Assembly (NCBI RefSeq): GCF_014193655.1
Contig: NZ_JACHZQ010000009.1
Location: 1 to 64,000, forward strand
Origin: Rhizobium sp. BK313
Lineage (GTDB): Bacteria > Pseudomonadota > Alphaproteobacteria > Rhizobiales > Rhizobiaceae
Reading direction: 5' to 3'
Length of the DNA stretch: 64,000 nt
Below, piece by piece: positions 26,025-35,246 of the stretch (position 1 is its first letter; each line of letters starts with the position of its first letter). A program made the position numbers and the translations under genes. Below the pieces are notes generated by a model, which was not told where the DNA came from, searched no databases, and saw nothing but the letters and a program-made list of their open reading frames with translations.

Positions 26025-27092
26025 CTAGGCCAGCGCATCGATTTTCGATCGGATAGCCTCGCCCATCTCACTCGTAGACGATCGGCCGCCGAGATCGGGG
26101 GTGACGAATTGTTTCTCTTCGATGATCGCGTCGACTGCTTCGCGTATGAGCGCCGCCGCCCTGGTCGCTTTCGGCTCCTGCTTCTTGCGGCCGAGCCAGT
26201 CGAAGAGCATGGCGCCAGACACGATCATGGCGAAGGGATTGGCGATGCCCTTTCCAGCGATGTCAGGCGCAGACCCATGCGTCGCCTGCGCCATGGCAAG
26301 GTCCGGCCCGGCGCACAGGCCCGGCGCCATACCGAGCCCACCGACAAGACCGGCTGCTTCGTCCGAGAGAATGTCGCCGAACATGTTGGTGGTGACGACG
26401 ACGTCATATTGCTGTGGCTTCATCGCAAGACGCATGGCGAAGGTATCGACCATCGTCTCTTCATATTGGACGTCCGGAAAATCTTCGGCGACGCGACGGC
26501 ATTCCTCGGCGAACATGCCGCAGCCGAGCTTGAACACCGTATCCTTGTGAACGGCGGTCAGCTTCTTGCGGCGGCTTCGGGCCAATTCGAAAGCCGCACG
26601 GGCGACCTTGGAAGAGCCGTTGCGCGTGATGACACGCACCGAAATCGTCATGTCCTCGCTCGGGCGGAATTCACCCGACCCCGCGACGACATTGCGGTCC
26701 GGCTGAAAGCCCTCGTTATTCTCCCGCACGATTACGAGATCGACGCCTTGATGCACACAAGGAAGGCTCAGATAGGAACGTGCCGGCCTTATATTGGCGT
26801 AGAGATCGAAGTGCTTGCGCAGGATCGGATGCGGATTGATCGCCGATGGGCTCTTCGGATAGGCTTGGTGACCGATCGGTCCCAGCACCCACCCATCAAG
26901 CTTCGATAGCCGCTCCAAGGTATCGGCCGGCATCGTCGTACCGAGTTCGTCATAGGCAGCGCGGCCGATGGGCAGCGCCGTCCAGGCAACTTCCAGCTCC
27001 GTCACGGCTGCCGCTGTGCGCATGGCTGCGATCGTCTCGGGGACGATTTCGTGACCGATATCGTCGCCATTCAATATCCCGATGCTGAGCAT
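26025..27092 (-). CDS. Isocitrate/isopropylmalate dehydrogenase family protein
   Basis: NAD(P)-dependent oxidative decarboxylase of beta-hydroxy acids, 355 aa. Family marks: GDDIGHEIVPETI at the start, the substrate segment VIVRENNEGFQPDRN, the catalytic Lys in AVHKDTVFKLG, VDTFAMRLAMKPQQYDVVVTTNMFGDILSDEAAGL (metal Asp residues), and HGSAPDIAGKGIANPFAMI. The changed substrate loop suggests neither leucine nor citrate metabolism; tartrate- or methyl-tricarboxylate-type substrates are candidates. It is the last gene of the Tct/PrpD operon, overlapping the PrpD gene start by one base (TAATG). Confidence 0.9.
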   Translation of the reverse strand: MLSIGILNGDDIGHEIVPETIAAMRTAAAVTELEVAWTALPIGRAAYDELGTTMPADTLERLSKLDGWVLGPIGHQAYPKSPSAINPHPILRKHFDLYANIRPARSYLSLPCVHQGVDLVIVRENNEGFQPDRNVVAGSGEFRPSEDMTISVRVITRNGSSKVARAAFELARSRRKKLTAVHKDTVFKLGCGMFAEECRRVAEDFPDVQYEETMVDTFAMRLAMKPQQYDVVVTTNMFGDILSDEAAGLVGGLGMAPGLCAGPDLAMAQATHGSAPDIAGKGIANPFAMIVSGAMLFDWLGRKKQEPKATRAAALIREAVDAIIEEKQFVTPDLGGRSSTSEMGEAIRSKIDALA

Positions 27093-28459
27093 TAGACTGC
27101 CTCCGCCTTTCGTACCTTGCCGACATTCGCGCCGGCGCGAGCGATTTCGGAGGCATCAGCGAGTTCGCCGATCTTCCAGGCGAGTTCGAGAAGCGCTGCC
27201 GTGCCAGCCTCACCAAGCACCGGTTCCACCAGCCCGCGGAATTTCGCTTCGAGATCTGCGTTGCTCATCGGCCGCTTCAGGCTACCGATCGCGTGGGCGA
27301 CATGCTTGTCGAGAACGCGGCCATCGGTCGTCGTCAGCCGCACCTTCACCTCGTCCTCGTGAATGCTCTGGCTCGCGGTGGCGTTCACCCGATCGCGCAA
27401 CGCGATGACTTTGGGATCACGCACCACGTCGTCGTCATATTCGCCTTCGCCGGCCGCGCCATAGATGATTGCGGCAGCGGCGGAGTGGTAGACACTGAAC
27501 TTGCCTTCAAGGCCGGTGCGCGGCGTCTTCTTGCCGGTGAGTTCAAGCACCAGCGGATGCACTTCGAGTTCGATCGAGGCGACATCTTCGGCTTTCAGGC
27601 CGCGTTCATTGCGAAGCTGTACGCAACCGTCGATCGCCGGATGGATGACGATGCCGCAGGCGAACGGTTTATAGGTGTTGAGGCTGATCTCGAAATGCTC
27701 GCCCAAGCCCTGCGTAATCTCATCGAAGTTGCGGGCGGTCGACATGACATGCGCGAAACCGCGCGGCGCCTCCAGCACACGATCAGAGCTGGTGAAGTTC
27801 TGCTTGGCCAGCAACGCCGCCGTCATGCCGTTCTGTGCGGCGCGGCCTGGATGGAAGCTCTTGCACATCGTTCCGAACATTTCGCGGAAACCCGAAGATT
27901 GCGTGCCGGCGATGCCGAGCGCCCAAACCATCTGCTGCTCGTCGAGTTTCAGCAGCTTCCCCACAGCTGCCGCCGCACCGAAAACGCCGGCCGTGCCGGT
28001 GATGTGCCAGCCGATATCATAGTGGGCGGGATAGACCGCATTGCCGATCCGGCATTCAGTTTCGACGCCGAGAATGAAGGCGTGCAGGAAATCGGCGCCG
28101 GAAACCGGGTGATGTTCGGCAAAGGCCAGAATGGCCGAGGCGATGGGACCGGCGGGATGGATGATCGTGCGCAGATGCGTATCGTCGAAATCGAAAACGT
28201 GGCTGGAAATGCCGTTCAGAAGGGCGGCGTTGAGGATATCGGTCTTCTCGCCGCGGCCAAGCACGGTTGCCTGGCCTGCGCCCATGAACGGCCGCAGCGC
28301 CTCCGTCGCGCGATCGAGGGTCTGATGGATGGAACCGCCGACCGCGCAACCAAGCCAGTTCAGAAACGAGCGCACGGCCTCCTGTTTGACGGCCGCGGGC
28401 ACATCTTCCGGCTTCGCCTGAACCAGATAGCGCGCAAGAATCCGGGTCACTTCAGTCAT
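27092..28459 (-). CDS. MmgE/PrpD family protein
   Basis: A 455 aa member of the family that contains 2-methylcitrate dehydratase, cis-aconitate decarboxylase and iminodisuccinate epimerase. Marks: SFLNWLGCAVGGS, the conserved NGISSHVFDFDDTHLRTIIHPAGPIASAILA, EVECRIGNAVYP-type segment (ETECRIGNAVYPAHYDIGWHITGTAGVFGAAAAVGKLL), and KPFACGIVIHPAIDGC. Probably performs dehydration, epimerisation or decarboxylation of a di- or tricarboxylate. AAAAGGA precedes the ATG. A second, different PrpD gene lies two genes upstream in the same operon. Confidence 0.9.
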   Translation of the reverse strand: MTEVTRILARYLVQAKPEDVPAAVKQEAVRSFLNWLGCAVGGSIHQTLDRATEALRPFMGAGQATVLGRGEKTDILNAALLNGISSHVFDFDDTHLRTIIHPAGPIASAILAFAEHHPVSGADFLHAFILGVETECRIGNAVYPAHYDIGWHITGTAGVFGAAAAVGKLLKLDEQQMVWALGIAGTQSSGFREMFGTMCKSFHPGRAAQNGMTAALLAKQNFTSSDRVLEAPRGFAHVMSTARNFDEITQGLGEHFEISLNTYKPFACGIVIHPAIDGCVQLRNERGLKAEDVASIELEVHPLVLELTGKKTPRTGLEGKFSVYHSAAAAIIYGAAGEGEYDDDVVRDPKVIALRDRVNATASQSIHEDEVKVRLTTTDGRVLDKHVAHAIGSLKRPMSNADLEAKFRGLVEPVLGEAGTAALLELAWKIGELADASEIARAGANVGKVRKAEAV

Positions 28460-28574
28460 GGGTATTCCTTTTCAAAATCGACAATGTCTTGGGATGGGAC
28501 GCATAGCTTTAGGAAAGCCGCAGTCGCCGTTTAAATCGCAGGACCGCCCTCGGCGCGATCGTGCAAACCTGAAT

Positions 28575-29330
28575 TCATGGCAGGAACACCCCGCCATTCG
28601 CATGAATCGTCTGACCGGTTAGGTAGCGAGCGTTCGGGCCGGCGAGGAACTGCACCAGGGCGGCCACCTCTTCCGGCCGTCCGCGGCGACCGACCAGCGG
28701 CGTATGGCTGGCATGATGGCTTGGATTCTGTGCCGCGGAACGCCCGCGGGTGGTGCCGATCATGCCGGGCACGACGCAATTGACGGTGATACCCTGCGGC
28801 GCAAGGTCATGCGCCAGCCCGCGCGTCAGTCCGACGAGGCCGGCCTTGGCGGTCACCACATGCGCGCGGTTGGCCGCGCCCGTATGGGCGGACATGCCGC
28901 CGATGTTAATGATCGCCGCATTGTCGGAACGCGCAAGCGCCGGCTGCGCGGCCTTCGCCACCAGGAAGGCACCGTCGAGAATGATGCTCAGCACCTCGCG
29001 CCATTCTGCGAAGGTCAATTCGGCAAAGGGTGTCTCGCGTCGGACGGCGGCATTGTTAACGACGCAATCGAGCTTGCCGAAGGTGTCAAGCGCGCTTGCG
29101 ACCAACCGGGTGGCCCCCTCCTCCGTCGCAACATCCGCCAGCGTTACGATCGCGTGGCCGCCGGCGAACTTAATCTCCGCCGCAACAGCTTCCGCTTCTG
29201 CCCGGGAACTGAGGGCATTGACCACAACAGCGGCGCCGGCAGATGCCAGGTCGAGCGCGATCTGACGGCCGATGTTGCGGGCAGCGCCCGTCACGATTGC
29301 GACCCGGCCCGCGAGACTCTGTTCGCTCAC
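28575..29330 (-). CDS. SDR-family oxidoreductase with altered active site
   Basis: Classical short-chain dehydrogenase fold, 251 aa. The cofactor motif TGAARNIG (14-21), the NNA motif (about 92-94) and the C-terminal end YLTGQTIHANGGVF are normal. The active-site segment is not: the usual YxxxK reads V158-x-x-x-K162 in HVVTAKAG, and the usual catalytic Ser position is G145, with S147 nearby. Either it works by another mechanism or the residues have shifted. The GTG start overlaps the stop of the upstream PrpD gene (GTGA) and has GGAG eight bases before, which decides the start. Confidence 0.88.
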   Translation of the reverse strand: MSEQSLAGRVAIVTGAARNIGRQIALDLASAGAAVVVNALSSRAEAEAVAAEIKFAGGHAIVTLADVATEEGATRLVASALDTFGKLDCVVNNAAVRRETPFAELTFAEWREVLSIILDGAFLVAKAAQPALARSDNAAIINIGGMSAHTGAANRAHVVTAKAGLVGLTRGLAHDLAPQGITVNCVVPGMIGTTRGRSAAQNPSHHASHTPLVGRRGRPEEVAALVQFLAGPNARYLTGQTIHANGGVFLP

Positions 29331-30709
29331 AGCGCAAACTCCTTTACCCGCCCGAGATCGGCACCGTCGAAGATCGTTTGGGAAAGATCGAGGAAGGCGA
29401 GCGCCGTCTCGCGGCTCCAACCGCCATAGACGGCATTATCGACAAACTTGGTCTCGATCTCCTGGACCGTCAGCGGCGCATGCTTGCCGCCGCGCATATA
29501 GGGCTGACGGAATTCCTTTTGCGAACCGTCCGAGAGCGTCGCCAGCAGATGGCCGGTGAAGTTCTTGGGGTATTCGTCGTTCGGATCGATGCGATAGCGG
29601 ATCTTCGCCGCAAGCGCTCTCACCGCCGGATCGGCGATGCGTTCTTCGGTGAATTGCGCGAGCCCCGCCTTGCGATCAAGGAAGCCGAAGGCCATGCAGA
29701 TCGGCGTCGAGAACTTCGCGGCATAGGGCGTCTGCGGCGCATGCTTGACGGCAAGCGGCTCCCATAGCCGGTGCACCGTACCTTCGCCGACATCGCAGAC
29801 GATCTCGACGATCTGATCGGCGCTAACGCCCGTCTCGGCGAGCTGGATGGCGCAGTCGATGAACGGCTGCGTCATCGTCCCGCAGGCATAGGGCTTGAAG
29901 GCGATGGTCTCCATGATCCAATCGTGACCGAGATCGCGGAGGAGGACGCCGAAATCAGGCGCGCGCGACGGTGCGAAAGCATGGAAGAAACCATGCGTAC
30001 CTTCGATCACCGTGCGGGGACCGAGGAACCCGCCGCGTGCCATCAGCGCAGCCCGGATGCCGGACTGGGCCGCGTTGCCGGCATGCATGCGCTTCGTCCA
30101 GGTGCCTTCGGCCAGATATTCGATGATGCCCGCCGCCATGCTGCCGGCGATGCCGATCGCCGAAACCGTCTCGCTTTCGCTGAGATCGAGGCTTGCGGAT
30201 ACAGCAGCGGCCGCAGCGATCGTGCCGATCACGGCGGTTGGATGGAACCCGGCAGTATGGATCGCCTTCGGTGCAACCAAGCTCAGGCGGCAGAGAAGCT
30301 CGACGCCGACAGCAACGCCTTTCAGCAGCCTGTCGCCGCTGAGCCCCTCGCGCTCGCAAACGGCGAGCACGGCAGGCACGATGACGGCGCCGGAATGAAC
30401 CGGGCCGCCCTCGAAGGTATCGTCAAAATCCTCGCCATGCGCGGCAGTGCCGTTGATCAGCGCTGCGCTGAAGGCATCGAAGCCGCCATTATGACCGATC
30501 GCGGTCGCGACACCCTTGTCGGTCGCGGCAATTGTCGCGGCGACATAGTCTTCCTTGCGAGCAGCGATCGCGAGGCCTGCCATATCGATGATCAACATAC
30601 GGGAAATGTCGATCGCCTTTTGCGAAATCCCGTCACGGGAGAGGCCGACAATCCACCGTGCCAGGGTCTCGGCGATAGTGGTTGTGGCAAGAGGGCTATG
30701 CTGGTTCAC
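29327..30709 (-). CDS. MmgE/PrpD family protein (second copy)
   Basis: A 460 aa MmgE/PrpD protein, clearly different in sequence from the one at 27092-28459. It has INGTAAHGEDFDDTFEGGPVHSGAVIVPAVLA, ELLCRLSLVAPKAIHTAGFHPTAVIGTIAAAAA and KPYACGTMTQPFIDCAIQL, corresponding to the family's conserved blocks. The GTG start overlaps the TctA stop by four bases, and its own stop overlaps the SDR start, so all are translationally coupled. Two PrpD-type proteins could act on successive intermediates or form a heteromer. Confidence 0.9.
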   Translation of the reverse strand: MNQHSPLATTTIAETLARWIVGLSRDGISQKAIDISRMLIIDMAGLAIAARKEDYVAATIAATDKGVATAIGHNGGFDAFSAALINGTAAHGEDFDDTFEGGPVHSGAVIVPAVLAVCEREGLSGDRLLKGVAVGVELLCRLSLVAPKAIHTAGFHPTAVIGTIAAAAAVSASLDLSESETVSAIGIAGSMAAGIIEYLAEGTWTKRMHAGNAAQSGIRAALMARGGFLGPRTVIEGTHGFFHAFAPSRAPDFGVLLRDLGHDWIMETIAFKPYACGTMTQPFIDCAIQLAETGVSADQIVEIVCDVGEGTVHRLWEPLAVKHAPQTPYAAKFSTPICMAFGFLDRKAGLAQFTEERIADPAVRALAAKIRYRIDPNDEYPKNFTGHLLATLSDGSQKEFRQPYMRGGKHAPLTVQEIETKFVDNAVYGGWSRETALAFLDLSQTIFDGADLGRVKEFAL

Positions 30710-32244
30710 GAGTGGCCTTTCACAATCTGGGACTCTTGCACAGGCTCGGAAGACTGCGCTGTCTTGCTATTCTTGCGGCGGCCCCGGACATGTCCGACGA
30801 ACGAGCCGACAATGAAGAGAAGTGCGACGGCGAGCAGGCCGGCGGAAATCGGATCGGTGACGAAGGTAGAGTAATCACCGTCCGACAGGACCAGAGCCCG
30901 GCGGTAGTTGGATTCGATCAGGAAGCCGAGAACGACGCCCAGCACCATCGGCAGGAAGGGCAATCGGAAGTAGCGCATGCCGTAGCCGAGCGCGCCGAAG
31001 CAGAGCGCGACGCCCACCTGGAACAGGCTGTATTCGATCGCGTAGACGCCGGAGACCAGCAGCGCGAAGATGAAGGCCATCAGGTAGGATTTCGGCCGGT
31101 TCACCAGCCAGATGCAGGGCGGCATGAAAGCATAGCCTGCGACCAGCAATGCGATAACGCTGACGCCGAGACCGACATAGAGGTCGAAAACGATATCGGC
31201 ATGCTGCACGAACAGCATGGGGCCGGGAACGAGGTCCTGGATCAGGAAGCCGCCAAGGAGGACCGCCGTGGAGTTGGTGCCGGGAATGCCGAGGCTCAGC
31301 AACGGAATGAGAGCGGTTTTGGAAACCGTGGTATTTGCGGTTTCAGGTGCTGCGATGCCTTCCGGCGCGCCCTTGCCGAACTCGTCCTTGTGGCGCGACC
31401 AGCGACGGGCCTCGTTATAAGCAATGAAAGCTGCGACGGTGCCGCCGGCGCCGGGCGTCACGCCTTCGATCACACCGACAACCATGCCGATCAGCTGTGC
31501 CGGCCAGATGCGCTTCCAAATGGCTTTGCTGGGGAACCTGATGCGGGCCGAACCCGCGTCCGCTTTTTCCCATGCAGGTTCGCTGGCGGTCGTCATCAGC
31601 TCGCTGAGCGCATAGAGACCGACAAGAACGAGGATCGGCGGAATGCCGGAGAGAAGTTCCGGACTGCCGAAGGTAAAGCGATTGAGGCCCGTCACGGGAT
31701 CGGTGCCGATGGCCGCGATCATCAATCCGAGAACGCCGGCCATCAGGCCCTTGATCAGATTTTCGCCGGCCAGCGAACCGATGACACTAAGACCGAGGAT
31801 ACCCAGCGCGAAATAAGAGGTCGGATGAAAGGCCAGCGCCAGTCGCGACAATGGTTCCGTGAGCAGTACTAGGACAACCAGCCCGAAAATGCCCCCGAGA
31901 ATACCGGAATAGAGCGAAATCCCAAGGGCCTCGCCCGCACGTCCCTGCTGCTTCATCGCATAGCCGTCAAGAACGGTAGCTGCTGCCGCATTGGTCCCGG
32001 GCGTACGGATCAGGATGGCTGGGATGGAGCCGCCATATTCCGCACCGAAATAGGCCGACGCCAAAAGCACGATCGCCATCGACGATTGCATGCCGTAAGT
32101 GAAGGGCAATAGGAGCGCCATTGCGATCGATGCGGAGATGCCGGGCATCGAGCTGCCGACAACGCCCCAGGCGACGCCGGCAAAGGCTGCGAAGATGATG
32201 CCCGGAGTGGTCAGGACATCGAGCAGATGCATGAAAACAGCCAT
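30706..32244 (-). CDS. tctA: Tripartite tricarboxylate transporter, large permease TctA
   Basis: Large membrane subunit (512 aa, about 11-12 helices) of a TTT-family importer driven by an ion gradient. Marks: GVAWGVVGSSMPGISASIAMALLLPFTYGM near the N-terminus, SAYFGAEYGGSIPAILIRTPGTNAAAATVLDGY, and EGVTPGAGGTVAAFIAYNEARR with SLGIPGTNSTAVLLGGF in the second half. AAGGAGG precedes the ATG. It works with TctB and the periplasmic TctC encoded just upstream. Confidence 0.95.
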   Translation of the reverse strand: MAVFMHLLDVLTTPGIIFAAFAGVAWGVVGSSMPGISASIAMALLLPFTYGMQSSMAIVLLASAYFGAEYGGSIPAILIRTPGTNAAAATVLDGYAMKQQGRAGEALGISLYSGILGGIFGLVVLVLLTEPLSRLALAFHPTSYFALGILGLSVIGSLAGENLIKGLMAGVLGLMIAAIGTDPVTGLNRFTFGSPELLSGIPPILVLVGLYALSELMTTASEPAWEKADAGSARIRFPSKAIWKRIWPAQLIGMVVGVIEGVTPGAGGTVAAFIAYNEARRWSRHKDEFGKGAPEGIAAPETANTTVSKTALIPLLSLGIPGTNSTAVLLGGFLIQDLVPGPMLFVQHADIVFDLYVGLGVSVIALLVAGYAFMPPCIWLVNRPKSYLMAFIFALLVSGVYAIEYSLFQVGVALCFGALGYGMRYFRLPFLPMVLGVVLGFLIESNYRRALVLSDGDYSTFVTDPISAGLLAVALLFIVGSFVGHVRGRRKNSKTAQSSEPVQESQIVKGHS

Positions 32245-32254
32245 GCCGTCCTCC

Positions 32255-32740
32255 TTAGATCAGCGACGGCCACAGCCCGGCAGGCTGCGGAACTTGCAGG
32301 ATTTCAACGAAGATCACCCAGAAAACCACACCGCCAGCGGCTGCGATCGGCAGCATCCATCGCGTCAGGCGACGCTCCAGGTACCAGGCGACAAAAAAGA
32401 TGAGCAGGGCCAATGACAAGATATAGCCAAGCCAAGGCAGGACAGCGACATAGGCTGCACCCATGAGCACCATGCCGCAGGCACGCAATGCGGCGTAGCG
32501 GTCACTTCTACCAGCGCTCTTGCTGGCGCTGACAATGGCCTGAATGCCGCCGCCGCGCCCGAGAAGCGTATTGGCGATCAAAAGCAGCGAAAGGATGCCG
32601 AGCACGATAGCGTAACTTATCGGCAGCCCCTGCGGGCCGACGGAGTCGGCAAGCATGCTGTGCGGGATGGCCGCTGCAACGCTGTAATAGGCTATGGCGA
32701 GCGCGAGCATCAGGATGCCGCAAACGAGATCGCGTTTCAT
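32255..32740 (-). CDS. tctB: Tripartite tricarboxylate transporter, small permease TctB
   Basis: Small membrane subunit, 161 aa, with four hydrophobic segments (ILMLALAIAYYSVAAAIP, PISYAIVLGILSLLLIANTLL, ACGMVLMGAAYVAVLPWLGYILSLALLIFFVAWYL, IAAAGGVVFWVIFVEIL). The N-terminal MKRDLVCGILMLALAIAYY is typical of TctB. Ten bases separate it from tctA. Confidence 0.92.
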   Translation of the reverse strand: MKRDLVCGILMLALAIAYYSVAAAIPHSMLADSVGPQGLPISYAIVLGILSLLLIANTLLGRGGGIQAIVSASKSAGRSDRYAALRACGMVLMGAAYVAVLPWLGYILSLALLIFFVAWYLERRLTRWMLPIAAAGGVVFWVIFVEILQVPQPAGLWPSLI

Positions 32741-32795
32741 GGGACGGAGCCTTTGAACTCGAAGGGAAAGCAGGCGGCGATAACGCCGCCGCCTG

Positions 32796-33758
32796 TTATT
32801 GGATAACGCCGGAAGCCTTCAGAAAGGCCTGCGTATCGCTGCCGAACTTGTTCATGAAGCTGACGTACTCATCATGCTTCATGAAACCCGGCTCAAGATC
32901 GTTTTCAGTATAGATCTTCTTGTATTTCGGGTCTTCGAGCAGCTTCGGGATCGCCGCTTCCCAGGCCGCAATGACCGCCGGCGGCAGGTTCTTCGGGCCG
33001 GCGAGGCCGCGGAACTTGACCACCGATACGTCGATGCCCTGCTCCTTTGCCGTCTTCAGATCGGGAAAGAGGTTCAGACGGTGGTCGCCGACGACGGCCA
33101 GCATGCGCAGCTTGCCGGCGTCGAGCTGGGCGCGAATTTCGCCAATTTCGCCGACGCCGATATCCAGCGTGCCGTTCAGTACGTTGATCTGCATATCGCC
33201 GCCGCCTTCGAAGGTGATGATGGACGCGTTGACGCCGGTCTTCGCCTTGATCTGCTCGAGAACCTGCCGCTCGAGCGAGGCAGGGTTCGCAGCACCCCAT
33301 TTGCCGCGGCCTTGCTTGGCGGCGGCAATGACATCTGGCAGCGTCTGGAACTTCGAATCCACCGAGGTGTAGATCACCTCCGGATCGTAGAAGACGTTCA
33401 CCAGTGGCTCCATATCCTTGTAGGTCGCCTCCGGCGTGCTGAGCAGCGAAGTGTAGATATAGGTCGGCGTCGTCGCATAGAACCAGCTACCGTCAGGCGT
33501 CGAGGAAGCTACCGTCGACATGGCCTTGGCGCCGCTGCCGCCGGTGACGTTTTCGACGACCAGCTTCGGGCCCAGATAGGGCTGGAGATAGGGCAGCATT
33601 TCACGCAGAAACACGTCGCTGCCGCCGCCGGGGCTGGAATGCGTGACGAGCTTGACGATCGGCGCCGGATAGCTTTCCTGAGCGACAGCAGCGCCGACGG
33701 GTAAGGTTACGAGCGCGAGCGCCAATGAAATTGCTTTAAGTTTAAAATTAATTCCCAT
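32796..33758 (-). CDS. tctC: Tripartite tricarboxylate transporter, periplasmic binding protein TctC
   Basis: Extracytoplasmic receptor (320 aa) with a Sec signal peptide (MGINFKLKAISLALALVTLPVGAAVA, cleavage after AQE region). The mature part has VKLVTHSSPGGGSDVFLREMLP, VENVTGGSGAKAMSTVASSTPDG and GKWGAANPASLERQVLEQIKAKTG, all TctC blocks. The start at 33758 has a good GGAGG eight to ten bases upstream. TctC proteins bind carboxylates of many kinds; the substrate here is unknown. It follows the GntR gene on the same strand. Confidence 0.93.
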   Translation of the reverse strand: MGINFKLKAISLALALVTLPVGAAVAQESYPAPIVKLVTHSSPGGGSDVFLREMLPYLQPYLGPKLVVENVTGGSGAKAMSTVASSTPDGSWFYATTPTYIYTSLLSTPEATYKDMEPLVNVFYDPEVIYTSVDSKFQTLPDVIAAAKQGRGKWGAANPASLERQVLEQIKAKTGVNASIITFEGGGDMQINVLNGTLDIGVGEIGEIRAQLDAGKLRMLAVVGDHRLNLFPDLKTAKEQGIDVSVVKFRGLAGPKNLPPAVIAAWEAAIPKLLEDPKYKKIYTENDLEPGFMKHDEYVSFMNKFGSDTQAFLKASGVIQ

Positions 33759-33827
33759 GCGATATTTCCTCCCATCGCAATTGGATGTTGAATGTCGCTC
33801 ACAGCGCCATCCCAGCAAGAAGATGAA

Positions 33828-34526
33828 TTAGGCAGTCTTGTCGGTTAGTTCCTTGGCCTTACCGGGATCTTCGACATGCAGCATTCGATCCTTACCCCGT
33901 TCAACGTGGTCGAAGGCGGCCTTGGACGACGCCTCTGGATCGCGCGCCTTGAGAGCATCGACGATTTGCCGGTGCTCCAAGTTCGAGCGCTTGAGACCGC
34001 CGCCATGCAGCAGGCCCCTCGCGCGGAAAAGATGCAGCTCCTTGATCAGCGCCGCATAGTCGTCAACCAACCGCTTGTTGCCCGACCCCTGCAAAATCGC
34101 CTGGTGGAACTTCAAATTGACCGCGTAATATTCGTCTAGCGACCCCTGCTCGGCAAACCTGTCCATCGTATCCAACAGCTCGTCCAGCTTGCCGACGTCG
34201 GCTTCGCTCATGCGGGTAGCCGAAAGTCTGGCGGCCAAGCCGAAAAGCGCGGCACGCACGTCGTAGACATCCAGAGCCTCCTCCTCGCTGACGCTGCGCA
34301 CAAACACGCCGCGATTTGGGATGAGTTCGAGCAACCCGCTCTCGGCAAGCGCTCGGCATGCCTCACGGATCGGCCCGCGGCTCACCTGAAAGCGCGCCGC
34401 CAGTGCGTTCTCGTTCAGACGCTCTCCACTGGCGAAATGGCCTGACAAAACAAGCTGTTCGATCTCGTGCTTAAGCACGCTCGTCATGGACTGGAAACGG
34501 AGGATATCGAGATCTGGTGTCTTCAT
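33828..34526 (-). CDS. GntR-family (FCD type) regulator of the tct operon
   Basis: Regulator of 232 aa: winged helix LKHEIEQLVLSGHFASGERLNENALAARFQVSRGPIREACRAL, then the FCD domain with ligand-binding His residues (NLKFHQAIL, LEHRQIVDALKARD). The ATG at 34526 (MKTPDLD) was preferred to 34565, which would extend into the control region. It is the first gene of the tct/PrpD cluster on this strand. The bases 34546-34585 contain AATTCGTA and TACGAAATT arranged as a loose inverted repeat around ATTG-N4-CAAT, a possible operator. Confidence 0.88.
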   Translation of the reverse strand: MKTPDLDILRFQSMTSVLKHEIEQLVLSGHFASGERLNENALAARFQVSRGPIREACRALAESGLLELIPNRGVFVRSVSEEEALDVYDVRAALFGLAARLSATRMSEADVGKLDELLDTMDRFAEQGSLDEYYAVNLKFHQAILQGSGNKRLVDDYAALIKELHLFRARGLLHGGGLKRSNLEHRQIVDALKARDPEASSKAAFDHVERGKDRMLHVEDPGKAKELTDKTA

Positions 34527-34684
34527 GGTCAAAGTGGTAAATCGCAATTCGTAGATTGTCAACAATTTTCAATTTACGAAATTGTCGCACCTCCATCGCT
34601 TGCTAAAGGCCATGGTCGTCAATAATAACGATGCGTCCGTACCTCCATTTGCAGCTACCGCACACACAGAAGGACGCGCTCATC

Positions 34685-35233
34685 ATGCGGAACTCGCAAG
34701 ACCAAAGCCCGACCGCTCTCGGACTGTTTCTGATCTTCGCCCGCATCGGCCTAACGAGTTTTGGTGGCGGACTAAGCGGATGGTTTCTGCGCGAGTTTGT
34801 TCAAGTGCGGAAATGGATGACGGAAGAAGAATTCTTCAATGGGCTCGCCATTTCGCAGGCTTTGCCCGGGATTAATATCAAGAACCTGGCTATCTGGATC
34901 GGCTATCGCATGCTCGGTCGCAAGGGCGCTATCGCCGGCTTTCTCGGCATCATCGTCCCGCCCGGGATCGTCATCGTCCTTCTCGGCACCTTATTTGCTT
35001 CCCTGATGCGGTTCGATGTCACCCATCTGCTTCTCGAAGGGGCGGCCGCGGCGGCTGTGGGACTGTCTCTGTCGATGGGATTGACGGCGGCTTGGCGCGT
35101 TCCGCGCAAGGCCATACCGATTGCCCTCATGGTCGCCACCTTTATTGCGATCGGCATCTTCCACTGGCCTCTGATCTGGACGGTGCTGGGCGCCGGATCG
35201 GTCAGCGTCACCCTCTCCTATTTCAACGCCTGA
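34685..35233 (+). CDS. Chromate transporter family protein, first half (short-chain CHR)
   Basis: A 182 aa membrane protein of the CHR family, representing one half of the bipartite ChrA. The N-terminal FARIGLTSFGGGLSGWFLREFV and the ISQALPGINIKNLAIWIGYRMLG segment are the family's two signatures, followed by about four more helices. Short-chain CHR proteins occur as pairs in opposite membrane orientation; the second is encoded 13 bases downstream. They export chromate or related oxyanions, but physiological substrates are often unclear. ATG 34685 fits the family start better than 34631. Confidence 0.88.
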   Translation: MRNSQDQSPTALGLFLIFARIGLTSFGGGLSGWFLREFVQVRKWMTEEEFFNGLAISQALPGINIKNLAIWIGYRMLGRKGAIAGFLGIIVPPGIVIVLLGTLFASLMRFDVTHLLLEGAAAAAVGLSLSMGLTAAWRVPRKAIPIALMVATFIAIGIFHWPLIWTVLGAGSVSVTLSYFNA

Positions 35234-35246
35234 GGACGTCGGATCG

